This document shows, one piece after another, positions 10,266-20,256 of a stretch of 24,776 nucleotides of DNA. The notes beneath the pieces are model-generated. The model was not told where the DNA came from, made no database searches, and saw nothing but the letters and a program-made list of their open reading frames with translations. The first letter of the stretch is position 1. Each line of letters begins with the position of its first letter. This DNA is from Paramacrobiotus richtersi. Lineage: Eukaryota > Tardigrada > Eutardigrada > Parachela > Macrobiotidae. The stretch covers positions 1 to 24,776 of the forward strand of contig JAQGAU010000703.1 in assembly GCA_034698045.1 (NCBI GenBank), in the 5' to 3' direction. Position numbers and translations under genes: made by a program.

Positions 10266-13200
10266 ATGCTTACAGCTACATCCTTCGAATCATTCGGTAG
10301 TACTTGCCAGTACGAACTGGTGCAAAAGGTTGGGCGTGGCACATTTGGAGACGTTTTTGAGGGTAAAATTAAGGAACGTGGGAATTTTTCCGGTGAAGGA
10401 GATTCAGTGGCTATAAAGATTGTGGATCTGCAAACACGGGGACGACAGTTTTTACCATCAATCAGTGACGCAACAGGAAATAAACTATTAAATAGACTAA
10501 AGGATTTGATTGATCTCAAGCACAGGAACTTGCTTGCATACCATAAAGTTAAGGTTGGTATCGCCTCAGAATTGTTGCTGCATTATGAAGTGACGATGGA
10601 CTACTGCAAAGGTAACATATGCATTCACGTTTGTTTATCGACCGAAGCGAAGCGGAGGTCCTCTATACTCATCCAAATTGATTAGATGTTGTGTATTTGT
10701 CGGTCGGTCCGTCAAGAAAGAAATAAAACTAGGTAATCACACTCCGCTTTGCTGCGATAAAAGACCGAAGCGAACGGAAATATAACTACCAAGTTAATAA
10801 ACTCTAGAAAATTAGAAAAAAAGTTTTCCCGTTACAGGATAGATTGAGCAGACAGGATGAGAGGTGTATAAAAGCAAGACAGAACTCAGAGAGGCCTGTC
10901 CCTTCAGTCATGCTGGTTATAAGCGTACGGTAGAAACACAGCACACAGACGATTACGCCACGCGTATTGTTCGCGATTCGTGAAACAAAAGATTCTTTTG
11001 TTCCGAAATATCCGCTCTTGTTTTATTAATAACTCGTTCATTTCTAAACTTTTATATTGTCAAAAACTAATCAGCTTACCTACGCCCCGGAATCTATCTT
11101 CTGTTACAATTTGAAAAAGATAGGACGAAAACTGCTTGAGTTATCGTAGTTCGCAGAAATGGTTGGCAACATCCATCTTTGCAAAACTCTAGAACAAGGA
11201 GGACCTCCGCTTCGCTTCGGTCGATTAAACATTTATAAAATAATATTATTAAAAATAATTAATGATTAATATTAACAAAACTACATAATATTTAATGACG
11301 TTGAACAATATGAAATGGTTTTCTGGTGTTTCGCTTCGCTCTCCTTAGTGCAGCCTTTGGCGATTGCACTTGCCTACGGAAGTATATACATACTTTGAAG
11401 GAAAAGCCATTTCTGTCGCTCTAGCATCTCAGCCATAGTCGCAGCCGCTCGCTAGTAGGTAATTAAGAGAACAATTGCATCGGTTACCCTATCTCTATAT
11501 ATACCGTAAGAGTGAAAAAATCTCATTCTTCTCTTAATTACTAGCGAGCGGCTTCGGCACAGTGCAACCGAAAGCGAAGAATTTGCCGGCGTCTTTCTTG
11601 ATGAAACTCCGGGCACGGCCGTAAACGGCCTACAATACGGTACGCTGGTGCCGTATCGTATATATTTTGAATACAGCGTAATCTGCGTCGTATGTAACCG
11701 TAAGTGGATTTGAAACGGCACTGGCCGACAGTCCTACCGTACTTCGACGTCATGCGGTGTCTGATACGAAAGGCATAACGAACCCGGTCCGACAGTTTTT
11801 CGAACAGTTTCGAAAAATTAGTTGTAAGCAACGCCAGTTTTTTTCTCAGTGTCATTAATTTGCGTAAACACCTTATGGTTAAAAAAAATCAAAAAATAAT
11901 AATGATAATGACTTTACTGATCTGGGTATTTCTGGCGCTATTTGGAAGAAAAGATTTTTTTTTTGTGTTCCTGCTGCAGCACTCCGAGCCGCATCACGTT
12001 ATCCCCAAACCCAGCTGCGCTGCTACAAAACTACAGCTGAGTAGTAGTTTACTTCACAAAAGACAAAATCCAAATATGCGCAATGAGAAACGTTTTAGCG
12101 AGCTTCTACCGAAGTGTTTCAACTTGGCGTGTACGTTGTGAATATTGAAATTTTACTTTTCTAGATTGTCATAAATTATTATTTTTCTTTGAATTACTTT
12201 ATTAGTTTTGCGTTTCATATTCCATAATATTGCTCAAACAACGAGCACTGAGGTAATGAAAAAGTCCAAAAACAAACTGCAGTCAGTTTCGAACAATTCT
12301 TAGCGGTTTAGAGTGCTAAGCAATGCCGCAATTTTGGTCACAAATTTTACCTAGTATAATTTATGACCAAAATAGCGGCACTGCAGTGGACTTGATGCTA
12401 CTGTTGAAAAGTCAGTAAACGTACTGACTTTTGCACGGGAAATCTGAAGGCAGATTCATAACCATTAATAATTCATCAGGGTCAGGCTACTGTGCCACTA
12501 GCTATTGTATTAACGCCTGTAGGGTGCGCACTTATTACAGTATGCCGCAGCACAGTTGCTGTGCACATGTCTATGTGACGTTATATGTTTCAGATGGTAA
12601 TCTGGCAGAGCATTTGGGTCATCTTAGTGCCACGAGGTCGCCCCTCGACGAATTAGCAATGACGTGCTATGCTATGCAACTCGCAGATGGACTGACGTAC
12701 TTGCACGCTCAGGGCGGCATGCATCTGGATCTGAAGCCAGAAAACGTGCTTGTAAAGCGAACTGTAAATAGCCACTGCACGTTACTGATCGCAGATTTGG
12801 ATGAGTTTGTGCAGATACAAGGTAGCAAAACTAGCAGAGGTGATGTCTCCGGATTTCATGGAACTATACGATATACTTCACCGGAAATGCAAAAGCGCCA
12901 TGGGGTCCAAATTTCAGACGAGGTGGTGGGGCGAAAGGCTGATATGTGGAGCTTGGGTTGTGTCATGCTCGACATCGCTAATTTTAGCAGTGGCAATATG
13001 AACAATGGAACCAGATGGTTTTATAAACCAGAAACCGGAGCAAAGACCGAACTTTATAAGGACACAATCACGGATTACAAATTTGTTAAACTGATTGTAG
13101 ATGGCTGGGTTCCATTTGTGGCTGATTCTGTGCCACAAAAATTGGCAGCCTGTATTCAGCAATGTTTGTTTACGGATCTTTCGGAAAGGATTTCAGCAGG

Positions 13201-16200
13201 AGAGCTTCTGAAAAGGTTAAGAGAAGCAGTGACAAATCAAACCAGCCGCCGTCCAACGGAAATGGAACTGGCAGTTCGAGAATGTGTATGCCGAAATATC
13301 GCTAATGGCTCCAGTGAATTAAAAAATCAAAGCGGCGAAGTCTTTCGAACAGATTCCAGCGGCGCTAAATGCCTTGGAAGCGACTGCAGATATGAAATCG
13401 TCGCGCGAATGTATGACAATACATTGCGTTTTGGAATGCACAATAAAAAATTCTCAGTACGGATTGTGGAAAGGGGAAATTTTGCTGGAGATGAAGATGC
13501 GCTAGCTGTTACATCGATTTATTGGCCGACACGGATGAATGGCCCAGTACCCGAAAACTGGGCCAAAGTGGATCTTTGCAAATCCCTGTTGGAATTAAAG
13601 CATCGCAATCTCGTTCCGTACCATAAAGTCACAGTATGGCAAGATGGATATAATGCAGGTGAGGGATATGGAGGAGGACCTGCAATCGAAATAATGAGTG
13701 ATTTCAACAGTGTTTCGAGTAAGTATCAAAGTACCTTTGAAATTTGATGGAACATGGGCTCCATTGGCTATTTCCTATTGCAACTAAGAATATCACTTTT
13801 TTGGCACTACGTACATTGGCAGTTCAAAGCCTACTATTCGACCAAAGCGAAGTGGAGGTCCTCTATACTCAGCCAAAATTGATTTCATGGTCGGTCGGGG
13901 GGTGGCATGGTCGGTCACGACAGAAAATAAAATATTAAATAATAATATTAAATAGAATAAAAATAGTTTTATTTATTATTTTATTTTTCTGTTTTTTCGC
14001 TTCGGTCTCCATAGTGCAGCCTTCGGCGAGTGCACTTACTTACATAGTTATTTTACTCTAGTGCGGATAATTTCTAGAAAGGAACCCTTATCTCTGAGGA
14101 CTGGGACCATTGCTTTGCCATTTTTTTCTGCAAAATCAAACGTATTTCTACGCAATTCACAAAACGTTGGTACATCTTCTCAGCACTTATTCCGCGAGCG
14201 CTTTATCCGAAAGTGTATGGTCGACCGGAGCCAAGCGGAGGTCTTCTGTACTCAGCCAAAACAAGTTTCGTGTGTATTTGTCGGTCAGTCTGTCACGAGC
14301 CACGAAAGTTAATTTAAACAGTTATTAAATAAATATTTTCGGATGTTAAATATTTTTAATTCAATATCTAACAAAAATCAACCCATACTAGGTTGAGACT
14401 CGTGATTTACCACATCAAAGAAGCTACTCAAGAAACCGTCGTTTTTCGGTAATTTTTCGTTGGTCATCCACTACGACCAGGAAAGCTGTCCGCAGTCGTA
14501 AAATTCGGTATAAGCTACGCAAAACTCGCACCGGCATAGCTGCAGTCATTCAGTGAGTAAAAGAAAAAACAACTGTTTGCAGGGGAATTAACTTATTTTG
14601 CGAAAGAAAAGCCACCAGTCACATAATGCACAAGAAACAACAACGTCCTTGCATTCACAAGTGGTCAAAATGTGATTGTCTAATATGAAATATGAAAGAA
14701 GGATCGTTTATCTATGTCATGCCTTTTGAAGCCACAAAGCAACATGATTCGCAGTCAGCTCACTCAGTTGCCGGCTGAACTGCTCAAAGTAGAACTGGTT
14801 TTTAAAATCGTAATAATTATTGGTGTATGTGGAAAAAAGTCCCTACTCTTTCAAAAATGTTACAAACTGTGCTTGCCAGGCTCACTCGCAAACTTTAGGC
14901 AGGTCAGGTTGCACGGAAGAGTTATAGTAATAATTGGCAGCAAGTCATCTGACATATGTACGTTCGAACAGTTCGCCATTGAAATGACGTCAGCGCTCTT
15001 ACAAATAGGGGGGAAAATTAGCTTCAACAAACAATGGTTAACAAAATCGCACATTAACACACTTTTGTTGTTACCCCAATTGCTCCCGAATTGAAAAGTT
15101 CTATGATACGGCTTACAAATCGACGATACGCAAGAAACCCCTCCACGGCTGCCTTAAGGTTTCTTGGTATTTGGATTCAGATCTTGGTTCTCCACAGACT
15201 GATCTGGTTAGCCCGTGTATACTCATTTCACAAAAATTGTGTTTTATTTAACTTTAATTTTGTTGTCCGCTCATGCCAAAGCCCGCACTGAACACAGGTT
15301 TATTTTCCACCTGTCCGCTCGATAGGTGCTTATGCACTGCAGCACTTATGACTCCGCTTTACAGCGTAATTAAACCTAATTGCTAAGAATTATTTAGGAA
15401 CCCTTGTCCCGTGAAGCAATTTCGTTAGCTGTATAAGTCCGAAAGTGTGCTGACAAAAGCTGAAGTGATGCCAGTTGCCAAAGTCAGTCCACAGTTTTGA
15501 AAGAATTACTTACTTGAAAAAGGCGCATTCCTGTTTTGAATGAAGTTATCGTTCGATTCAGTCGAACGTTATTTTGCTGTGAGAAACCCTTTCTGTTTCT
15601 AAACTGCTTCTGCTTTCCTAAACATTCTCGCTTAAATTCTGGAACTAAATTATTGGTTTAGGCCGGTTCACTCATTAACAATCTGATCTTCCAAATTCCG
15701 ATGTATAACCTTGCTGGCAATACCATTACGACAACAAACTGTAATGTGTAAGGTTTACATTATTATTCCTACCCAAGATTAACTCTCGGGAACAGTATCT
15801 GTGCAAGTTGCTTTCTGTGCATATTTCTGACCGATTCCTCGAGTATATAAATCTGATTACAGTATAGTAACGCCTAATATAAATACAGTACAGTAATATA
15901 TGTACGGTATTACGTAATTATCTTATTGTATTACGTATCGTATGCGTGAGGCACAAAGATGTATTTTTTCCTGCCATGAACTGCCCGTGGGTTTCTTTCA
16001 AAATCAAACACCATGTGCAACCGTTTTGAGCTACGCTTTTTCCGATCGTATAATTTATTCGAGTGTAGCTTGTTTGGTTTGTGAGATTTCGTGGTCCCGG
16101 GACGGGGTTCCCTAATAGAAACTAGAAGCGCAAAACTTCACAGGAAATGCAAAGAAGCCATTAGATCTAAATAGGAGGTGCTTGTGCTTCTTCGCTTCGG

Positions 16201-18266
16201 TTTGCTTAGTGCAGCCTTCGGCGACTGCATCTACCTAAGTTAGTAATAAATACTTCTACCGTTTAAACAAGAGTGCACTTAATTTTTAAAGATATTTAAC
16301 AATATTTCTGCATTTAAGACCTATTTAAATTTACTGTCGTGACCGACCGACCGACACATACACAACACCAAACCATTTTGGCTGATTATAGAGGACCTCC
16401 GCGTCGGTTCGGACGATGCTGTACATTGGCCATCTTTTCTAGGTGAAGATATGACCTTATGTGCAAGAGTAGAGAACAAGCAGATTTCTCTGGATCAGTC
16501 AGCTGTGGCTTGCTATGGGATACAAATTGCCGAAGGACTGAAATTCCTTCACAATAACAATATTGTGCACGGGAACCTTAACTTAAAGACCGTGATGCTG
16601 AAACAAACATCAACCGGTCATCACGTTTTGATGATTGATGTGCTGAATCGGTTTCAGCGAGTGGATGGCAGTTTCATCGGTCCTCCAGCTATGCTGCCAA
16701 ATGATTCGTTTTTGTGCGCGTCACCGGAAATGTTTAACAAAATGTTTTCAATAGGAAAGGAAATTGTCGGCTGCAAGACAGACGTGTGGAGTTTGGGGTG
16801 CATTCTTGCTGATTTGCTTAATATTGCTGCAGATATTCGCGACAAGTGGCTGTACCAAAAGATAACGGGCGAAAAAGTCAGAGTTCCTTTTCACATACAT
16901 CGCACTGCTTTCTCAAGAAAACTGGTAGATAACTTCGCACCATATCTTACCAAATCTACTGCGGGATGCTTGGCAAGGTGCATAAATCAATGTTTGGTTT
17001 TAAATACCGCGCACCGGTTGGCGGTTGGCGAACTACTCCCGAAACTGCAAGAGGCAGCACAAATTCTAGCTTCTACTTCACAAAATTTTCTTCTAGCCAA
17101 AGAATCTTTTCATTGCGACTGCTCATTAGCACTGTCCGATGTCCCACTGCGAATGTCTGAACCAACGGAAAGTTCGCCACCTAAGGAATTCGTTTTCATT
17201 TTCAGTCACGGATATTTTCCCCCCAGTCACGTATTTACTAAACCACGAATCTTGAACTATGATGATGAGCCGGAAGTGGTAACGAACCTCCATATACATA
17301 TATTTGACCCTACGTCCGTTACGCTGCGCCCTGTATTGCTTCCGCCAGGTCTGCTTGACAGAGAGTTCCTTCCGTATTTCTTTCTACACGATGACCAGAT
17401 TGTCGTTTTCGCCGAAAGCGTAACTTTAGAACCCGAGCAAACAGCAGATGTCATTGCTTGTGACTTCTATCACCAAGAGTGGCATCGCCTCTGTGTTACC
17501 GCAGATGTTAATCGCTTGCAATGCAGAACAATGGAGAAGGATGCGATTTTTTGTTGGAGCCCATGGAGTTCAACAGAGCCGCACATATATCTGTGCAAAA
17601 TGGATGTTTTAAATGGAAATATTATTCCACTACCAAATCCTTCTGTGACCGTTCCCGACGGAGAGAGGTATGTAACGAAATTCAGCTGTTTTCTCACTGT
17701 TCTGTCATTATGTAGTGGTAATAGCCTCTGCGCTGCGTTACCTTTGCAGATTAGCAGAAGCGACACTTATCGGTTACAACGGGAAAATTATTTGTTGTGC
17801 GGATGGCTCTAGAAATCCCGTAGAGGTGGCTCAAAAATGGGTACTGAGCTTTGACCCACAAACCGAAGAATGGGTCCATCTTCCAGAATTCCCTCTACCA
17901 AGGCAGCAGTATGCTCTGACAGTTGTAGGTTGCTATCTTTATGTGCTCGGCGGTTCTATAAACTGGTACGATCAAACAGATGAAGAACCTTCTATTCGGC
18001 TCAACATGGAAACTACGGGTATAGGTTGGGAAAAGCTGCCTGATATGCTGGTTCCGATGACTGATCTTGGGACCTTTGTTATTGGGAAGCAGATCTACCT
18101 CTTCGGCAAAAGAAAAAAACGCGATATCTCTGGTCAAGAATCCAAGCAAATGCTCTCTTACGACACGGAACACGGTGTCTGGTCCGAAATTCGTTATAAT
18201 AATCAAGACGGCAGAAAGCTTGATCTGATGTTCGAAACGACAGTATGCCTAAGTGTTAAAATATGA
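10266..18266 (+). CDS. Kinase-pseudokinase-kelch protein, four exons, 1070 aa
   Basis: Exons: 10266-10611, 12594-13718, 16443-17667, 17750-18266; phases 1, 1, 2 all match (donors GTAACA, GTAAGT, GTATGT; acceptors TATGTTTCAG, TCTTTTCTAG, CCTTTGCAG). Residues 17-300 are a protein kinase: GRGTFGDV loop (23-30), VAIK (Lys51), HLDLKPEN (159-166, catalytic Asp161, Arg of HRD replaced by Leu), DLD for DFG (183-185) and SPE (211-213). Residues 382-670 are a second kinase fold that has lost the key residues: no glycine loop, Thr422 in place of the Lys, HGN (533-535) for HRD, Val557 for the DFG Asp. It is probably a pseudokinase. From about 735 to the stop lie roughly six kelch/propeller-like blades (for example KWVLSFDPQTEEWVHLPEF, YLYVLGGS). 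No membrane segment is seen. It is likely a cytosolic signalling protein in which pseudokinase and propeller regulate or target the first kinase. The start is the first ATG after an in-frame stop at 10191. The 1982-bp and 2724-bp introns hold several transposons. Confidence 0.85.
10730..11224 (-). mobile_element. Same family, copy 2, inserted in reverse into copy 1
   Basis: On the minus strand the 5' end at 11224 reads TCGACCGAAGCGAAGCGGAG and the 3' end near 10730 has the TTCGCTTCGGTC subterminal repeat, then a diverged hairpin region, ending at TTACCTA. It splits the AT-rich core of copy 1, so it is younger. Inside it lies a further segment at 10831-11107. Confidence 0.65.
10831..11107. other. 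Insert with inverted ends and a TATA-like box, class unclear
   Basis: The ends are near-perfect inverted repeats: GTTACAGGATAGATT at 10831 and AATCTATCTTCTGTTAC at 11091-11107. Inside is a strong TATAAAAG at 10867 with a TTCAGTC initiator-like site about 39 bp downstream, and an AT-rich 3' part with TTTTATTAATAA. It could be a short terminal-inverted-repeat element, a solo LTR, or the promoter-bearing core of copy 2. It has no reading frame. Confidence 0.35.
11443..11553. repeat. 111-bp inverted repeat (hairpin or mini-MITE) in kinase intron 1
   Basis: The arms are AGCCGCTCGCTAGTA, then GGT, then AATTAAGAGAA on the left, and the exact complement TTCTCTTAATTACTAGCGAG plus CGGCT on the right. 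That is 26 paired bases interrupted by one 3-nt bulge, around a loop of about 55 bp. The near-perfect arms imply recent origin or selection. No coding capacity. Confidence 0.75.
12324..12380. repeat. 57-bp stem-loop, 23 of 26 pairs
   Basis: Left arm 12324-12349 starts TGCCGCAATTTTGGTCA; right arm 12355-12380 ends TGACCAAAATAGCGGCA. Only three of 26 positions fail to pair and the loop is 5 nt. The size and pairing resemble a pre-miRNA hairpin, but a MITE remnant is equally possible. It is in kinase-kelch intron 1, about 210 bp before exon 2. Confidence 0.6.
12407..12432. repeat. Perfect 11-bp palindromic hairpin
   Basis: AAAAGTCAGTA, a 4-nt loop (AACG), then TACTGACTTTT. It lies 26 bp after the preceding stem-loop and about 160 bp before exon 2 of the kinase-kelch gene. 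Confidence 0.7.
13838..14042 (+). mobile_element. Rolling-circle-like element, copy 3 (205 bp, minimal)
   Basis: This is the most compact copy. The 5' end is TCGACCAAAGCGAAGTGGAG followed by GTCCTCTATACTCAGCC, then a GGTCGGTCACGACAG motif and an AT-rich core. The 3' end has TTTCGCTTCGGTCTCC and the hairpin GTGCAGCCTTCGGCGAGTGC, and finishes ACTTACTTA. It starts about 120 bp after the splice donor of exon 2. Confidence 0.75.
14221..16237 (+). mobile_element. Possible 2-kb member of the same family
   Basis: A clear 5' end (TCGACCGGAGCCAAGCGGAG) lies at 14221 and a clear 3' end (TTCGCTTCGGTTTGC, then GTGCAGCCTTCGGCGACTGC, ACCTA) ends at 16237, both forward. Nothing between them is recognisable as a transposase or Rep/Hel protein. 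The longest internal frame, 14714-15094 (126 codons, ATG start), has no clear motif. The two ends may belong to one long non-autonomous copy or to two truncated copies. Confidence 0.45.
16331..16416 (-). mobile_element. 5'-end fragment of the same family next to an exon
   Basis: On the minus strand 16416-16331 reads TCGTCCGAACCGACGCGGAG, then GTCCTCTATAATCAGCC, then a repeated GGTC motif. Only this end is present. It finishes 26 bp before exon 3 of the kinase-kelch gene, so it borders the polypyrimidine tract of that acceptor. Confidence 0.65.
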
Positions 18267-18804
18267 GTTGTAGATAATTCCGTCCGTAGCAGCTCGTCCG
18301 AATTTCGGACGGCGATCATAAGGTACTTCTCAATTTATCCATACCCTTGTAGCATGACCCTGCATGCTTTGGATTGTCCACAAAAGGCTAACGCCTTATC
18401 TGGATTCTAACAGAAAAGCCGTTATTCCTACAACCGCGCAACAGGAAAAGTCCATTTTATACTTGCCATTACTTTACGTTCAAACGGGCTGCCTTCCGAG
18501 ATCGGAAAAGCCGTGGCGAGGAGAACCTGCTAACAGAAGCAGCTGTAACATGACCACTTTGCTGGGCATTTTTGACAGTAAAATCGAAGCAAAATAAACT
18601 GTGAAGCAAAATGAACTGTGAATGCTGAAACCAGCATTTCTGTTCCTTTTATAGAATTACACCAGATAGATTTAAACAGCCAGGAAGCTTTGTTAGCAGG
18701 AGCAATTGTTTTGCTTTAACTGAAGTGTCAATCTGTCGAAAAATGTACCGTACGATATATTATTATGAAAACGACATTTTATATCCGTTTGGGGTTGTGT
18801 CCTT
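18267..18804. other. 3' UTR of the kinase-kelch gene and spacer
   Basis: A plus-strand AATAAA lies at 18593-18598, a plausible poly(A) signal about 330 bp after the stop. At 18295-18311 is a perfect 8+1+8 palindrome, CGTCCGAATTTCGGACG, which would form a short hairpin in the transcript. The frame 18364-18597 (+) has no supporting feature. Confidence 0.5.
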
Positions 18805-18966
18805 CTAAGCACGTTAACTGGAGCCATAAAAGGTTATCACACATTCGCCATCGTCGTTGACGTACCCGACAGTGTGCCCTAAGCTCTGAAATTTCGTTGA
18901 GTATGCCATAATATACCACCGGCACCAACCATAGTACTTTACAACGTATGTTTAGGTATGTTTCGT
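18805..18966 (-). repeat. Conserved upstream block U, orphan copy
   Basis: It aligns with the block upstream of GR-A. Shared stretches on the plus strand include GCCATCGTCGT, a weak TGCCC...CTGAAATTTCG region, and CATAGTACTTTACAACGTATG against CACAGCACTTTTCAACGTTTG. It is closer to the GR-A copy than to the GR-C copy. No receptor exon follows on its downstream (left) side; the 3' flank of the kinase-kelch gene is there instead. Confidence 0.55.
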
Positions 18967-18971
18967 GGGTA

Positions 18972-19636
18972 CAGTGAAACCTGTCTCTACATACCCCTTG
19001 TAAATGAATACATCTCGGAATTACCCAATACACACACTTTTTTCTGAACCGGCTTGTCTCGCAGACGCAGGCTTTTCGTTCGTGATTTATTAAGCTCTCT
19101 AGGAAAGCACCATAGAGCGCTTGTTCTCGCAAAGGCCGTTAGTATACACCTCCATAGCGTATTCTACTCCCTACAATGTACGATTTTTTTTGCACCGGCG
19201 CGGCCCATAGACTATAGCATAGGGGCAGTGCTCCATAGAGGGTACACCTCTATAGTGTGGTAGTGTACACTTCGCTTCTGCACGCCACCGTAATATACAC
19301 TGTATATTGGCCTCCGCAAAGTGTACAATACAGCGTATATGATATTTTTTTAAATCGGTTTCGTTTTCCACCTATGTATTTCAGCGTACGCTATCCAGAG
19401 TTTTGATATTAGCATTCGCCAATCATCGTTTAACGTCACTTTCAATTTTTAATTTCATCAAACGATGTTAAATACCACAATCTATATATAATATTAGCTA
19501 ATTTGTATTTTGTTGGGGTGGCCCCCCTGGTCACCCGCTCCCCCCTTCAGGGGCAGGAACTCTACAAGGTGTACACCTCCATAGTGGGTACGGATTTTGC
19601 GGAACGGAGGGTGTAGATACAAAGGAGGTTTTACTG
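18972..19636. mobile_element. pogo/Tigger-like MITE, 665 bp
   Basis: The left end CAGTGAAACCTGTCTCTAC and the right end ...TACAAAGGAGGTTTTACTG form inverted repeats of the pogo/Tigger type (CAGTRAAACC start), flanked on both sides by TA (18970-18971 and 19637-19638), the usual target duplication. Internal subterminal repeats carry TACACCTCCATAGYG in both orientations. There is no transposase frame, so it is non-autonomous. It sits between the orphan U block and the truncated 3' end of GR-C. Confidence 0.8.
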
Positions 19637-19806
19637 TACTGTACGCGATCGATGAAATGGCACGAAAATTTGCCCTACCGCATACAACACCCCAGCGGGA
19701 CTGGCAGTGTGATGAGTGTGTATAGGCAGAGTAGGAATATTCGACGCGCATGTTACCGAATACACTACTCTGCGCGCCATTTCAGCGATCGCGTACAGTA
19801 CAGATA
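19634..19806. mobile_element. 173-bp palindromic MITE replacing the last exon of GR-C
   Basis: The ends are CTGTACTGTACGCGATCG (19634-19651) and its exact complement CGATCGCGTACAGTACAG (19789-19806). The inverted repeat continues with TGAAATGGC against GCCATTTCA, for about 28 bp with one mismatch. The centre is unrelated. It overlaps the terminal bases of the pogo-like MITE, so one inserted at the edge of the other. It starts where intron 2 and exon 3 of GR-C would be expected. Confidence 0.7.
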
Positions 19807-20256
19807 CATGTCCATATTGTTTGCGGTTGCGACAACCAAACAGGAAAATCGTAAGAATAGACGGCGCTTCGCTTACGCCGATGACGAACTCACTGTTCAC
19901 ATTGAGAAGCCCGCCAATACTGAATCCAATGTGCTCTCTGTCCATAAACTGCACACGTATCGCCGCGTTCTTTTTGTATCCACTGACGGGCATATCGCGA
20001 ACTCGTTCGCAAACTGCATCAGCCATCGCACTAGCCTATATCACAACGGAACAACACAAACACCTTGAATACAGATCGAAACATTCAATAATCTGTCATT
20101 AAAAACTGCACTTAGGACAATTACGAACGTAGTTTTGTGGTCAATCTTCATAACTGTGAAGAAAAAAAGGATTTGAAGCACGGGCGGCTGGAAATGTGTA
20201 CAGTAGTCTTACTACATACTTTTACTCTTTCTACCTACCTCAACATTAAGTATTAC

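Larger units (their letters stand above)
10638..11383 (+). mobile_element. Small rolling-circle-like element, copy 1 (split by another copy)
   Basis: The 5' end at 10638 reads TCGACCGAAGCGAAGCGGAG, followed by GGTCCTCTATACTC and a TCGGTCGGTCCGTCA motif. The AT-rich middle is interrupted at 10730-11224 by a second copy in reverse. The 3' end (11330-11383) has TTTCGCTTCGCTCTCC, then a hairpin-forming GTGCAGCCTTTGGCGATTGC, then ACTTGCCTA. It lies in intron 1 of the kinase-kelch gene. No coding capacity. Confidence 0.7.

Noticed and set aside
14714-15094. 126-codon ATG frame in kinase-kelch intron 2, with a faint F-box-like LPAELLKVELVF
   Set aside because: Too weak to call, lies inside a likely mobile element, and exon phases on both sides join without it.
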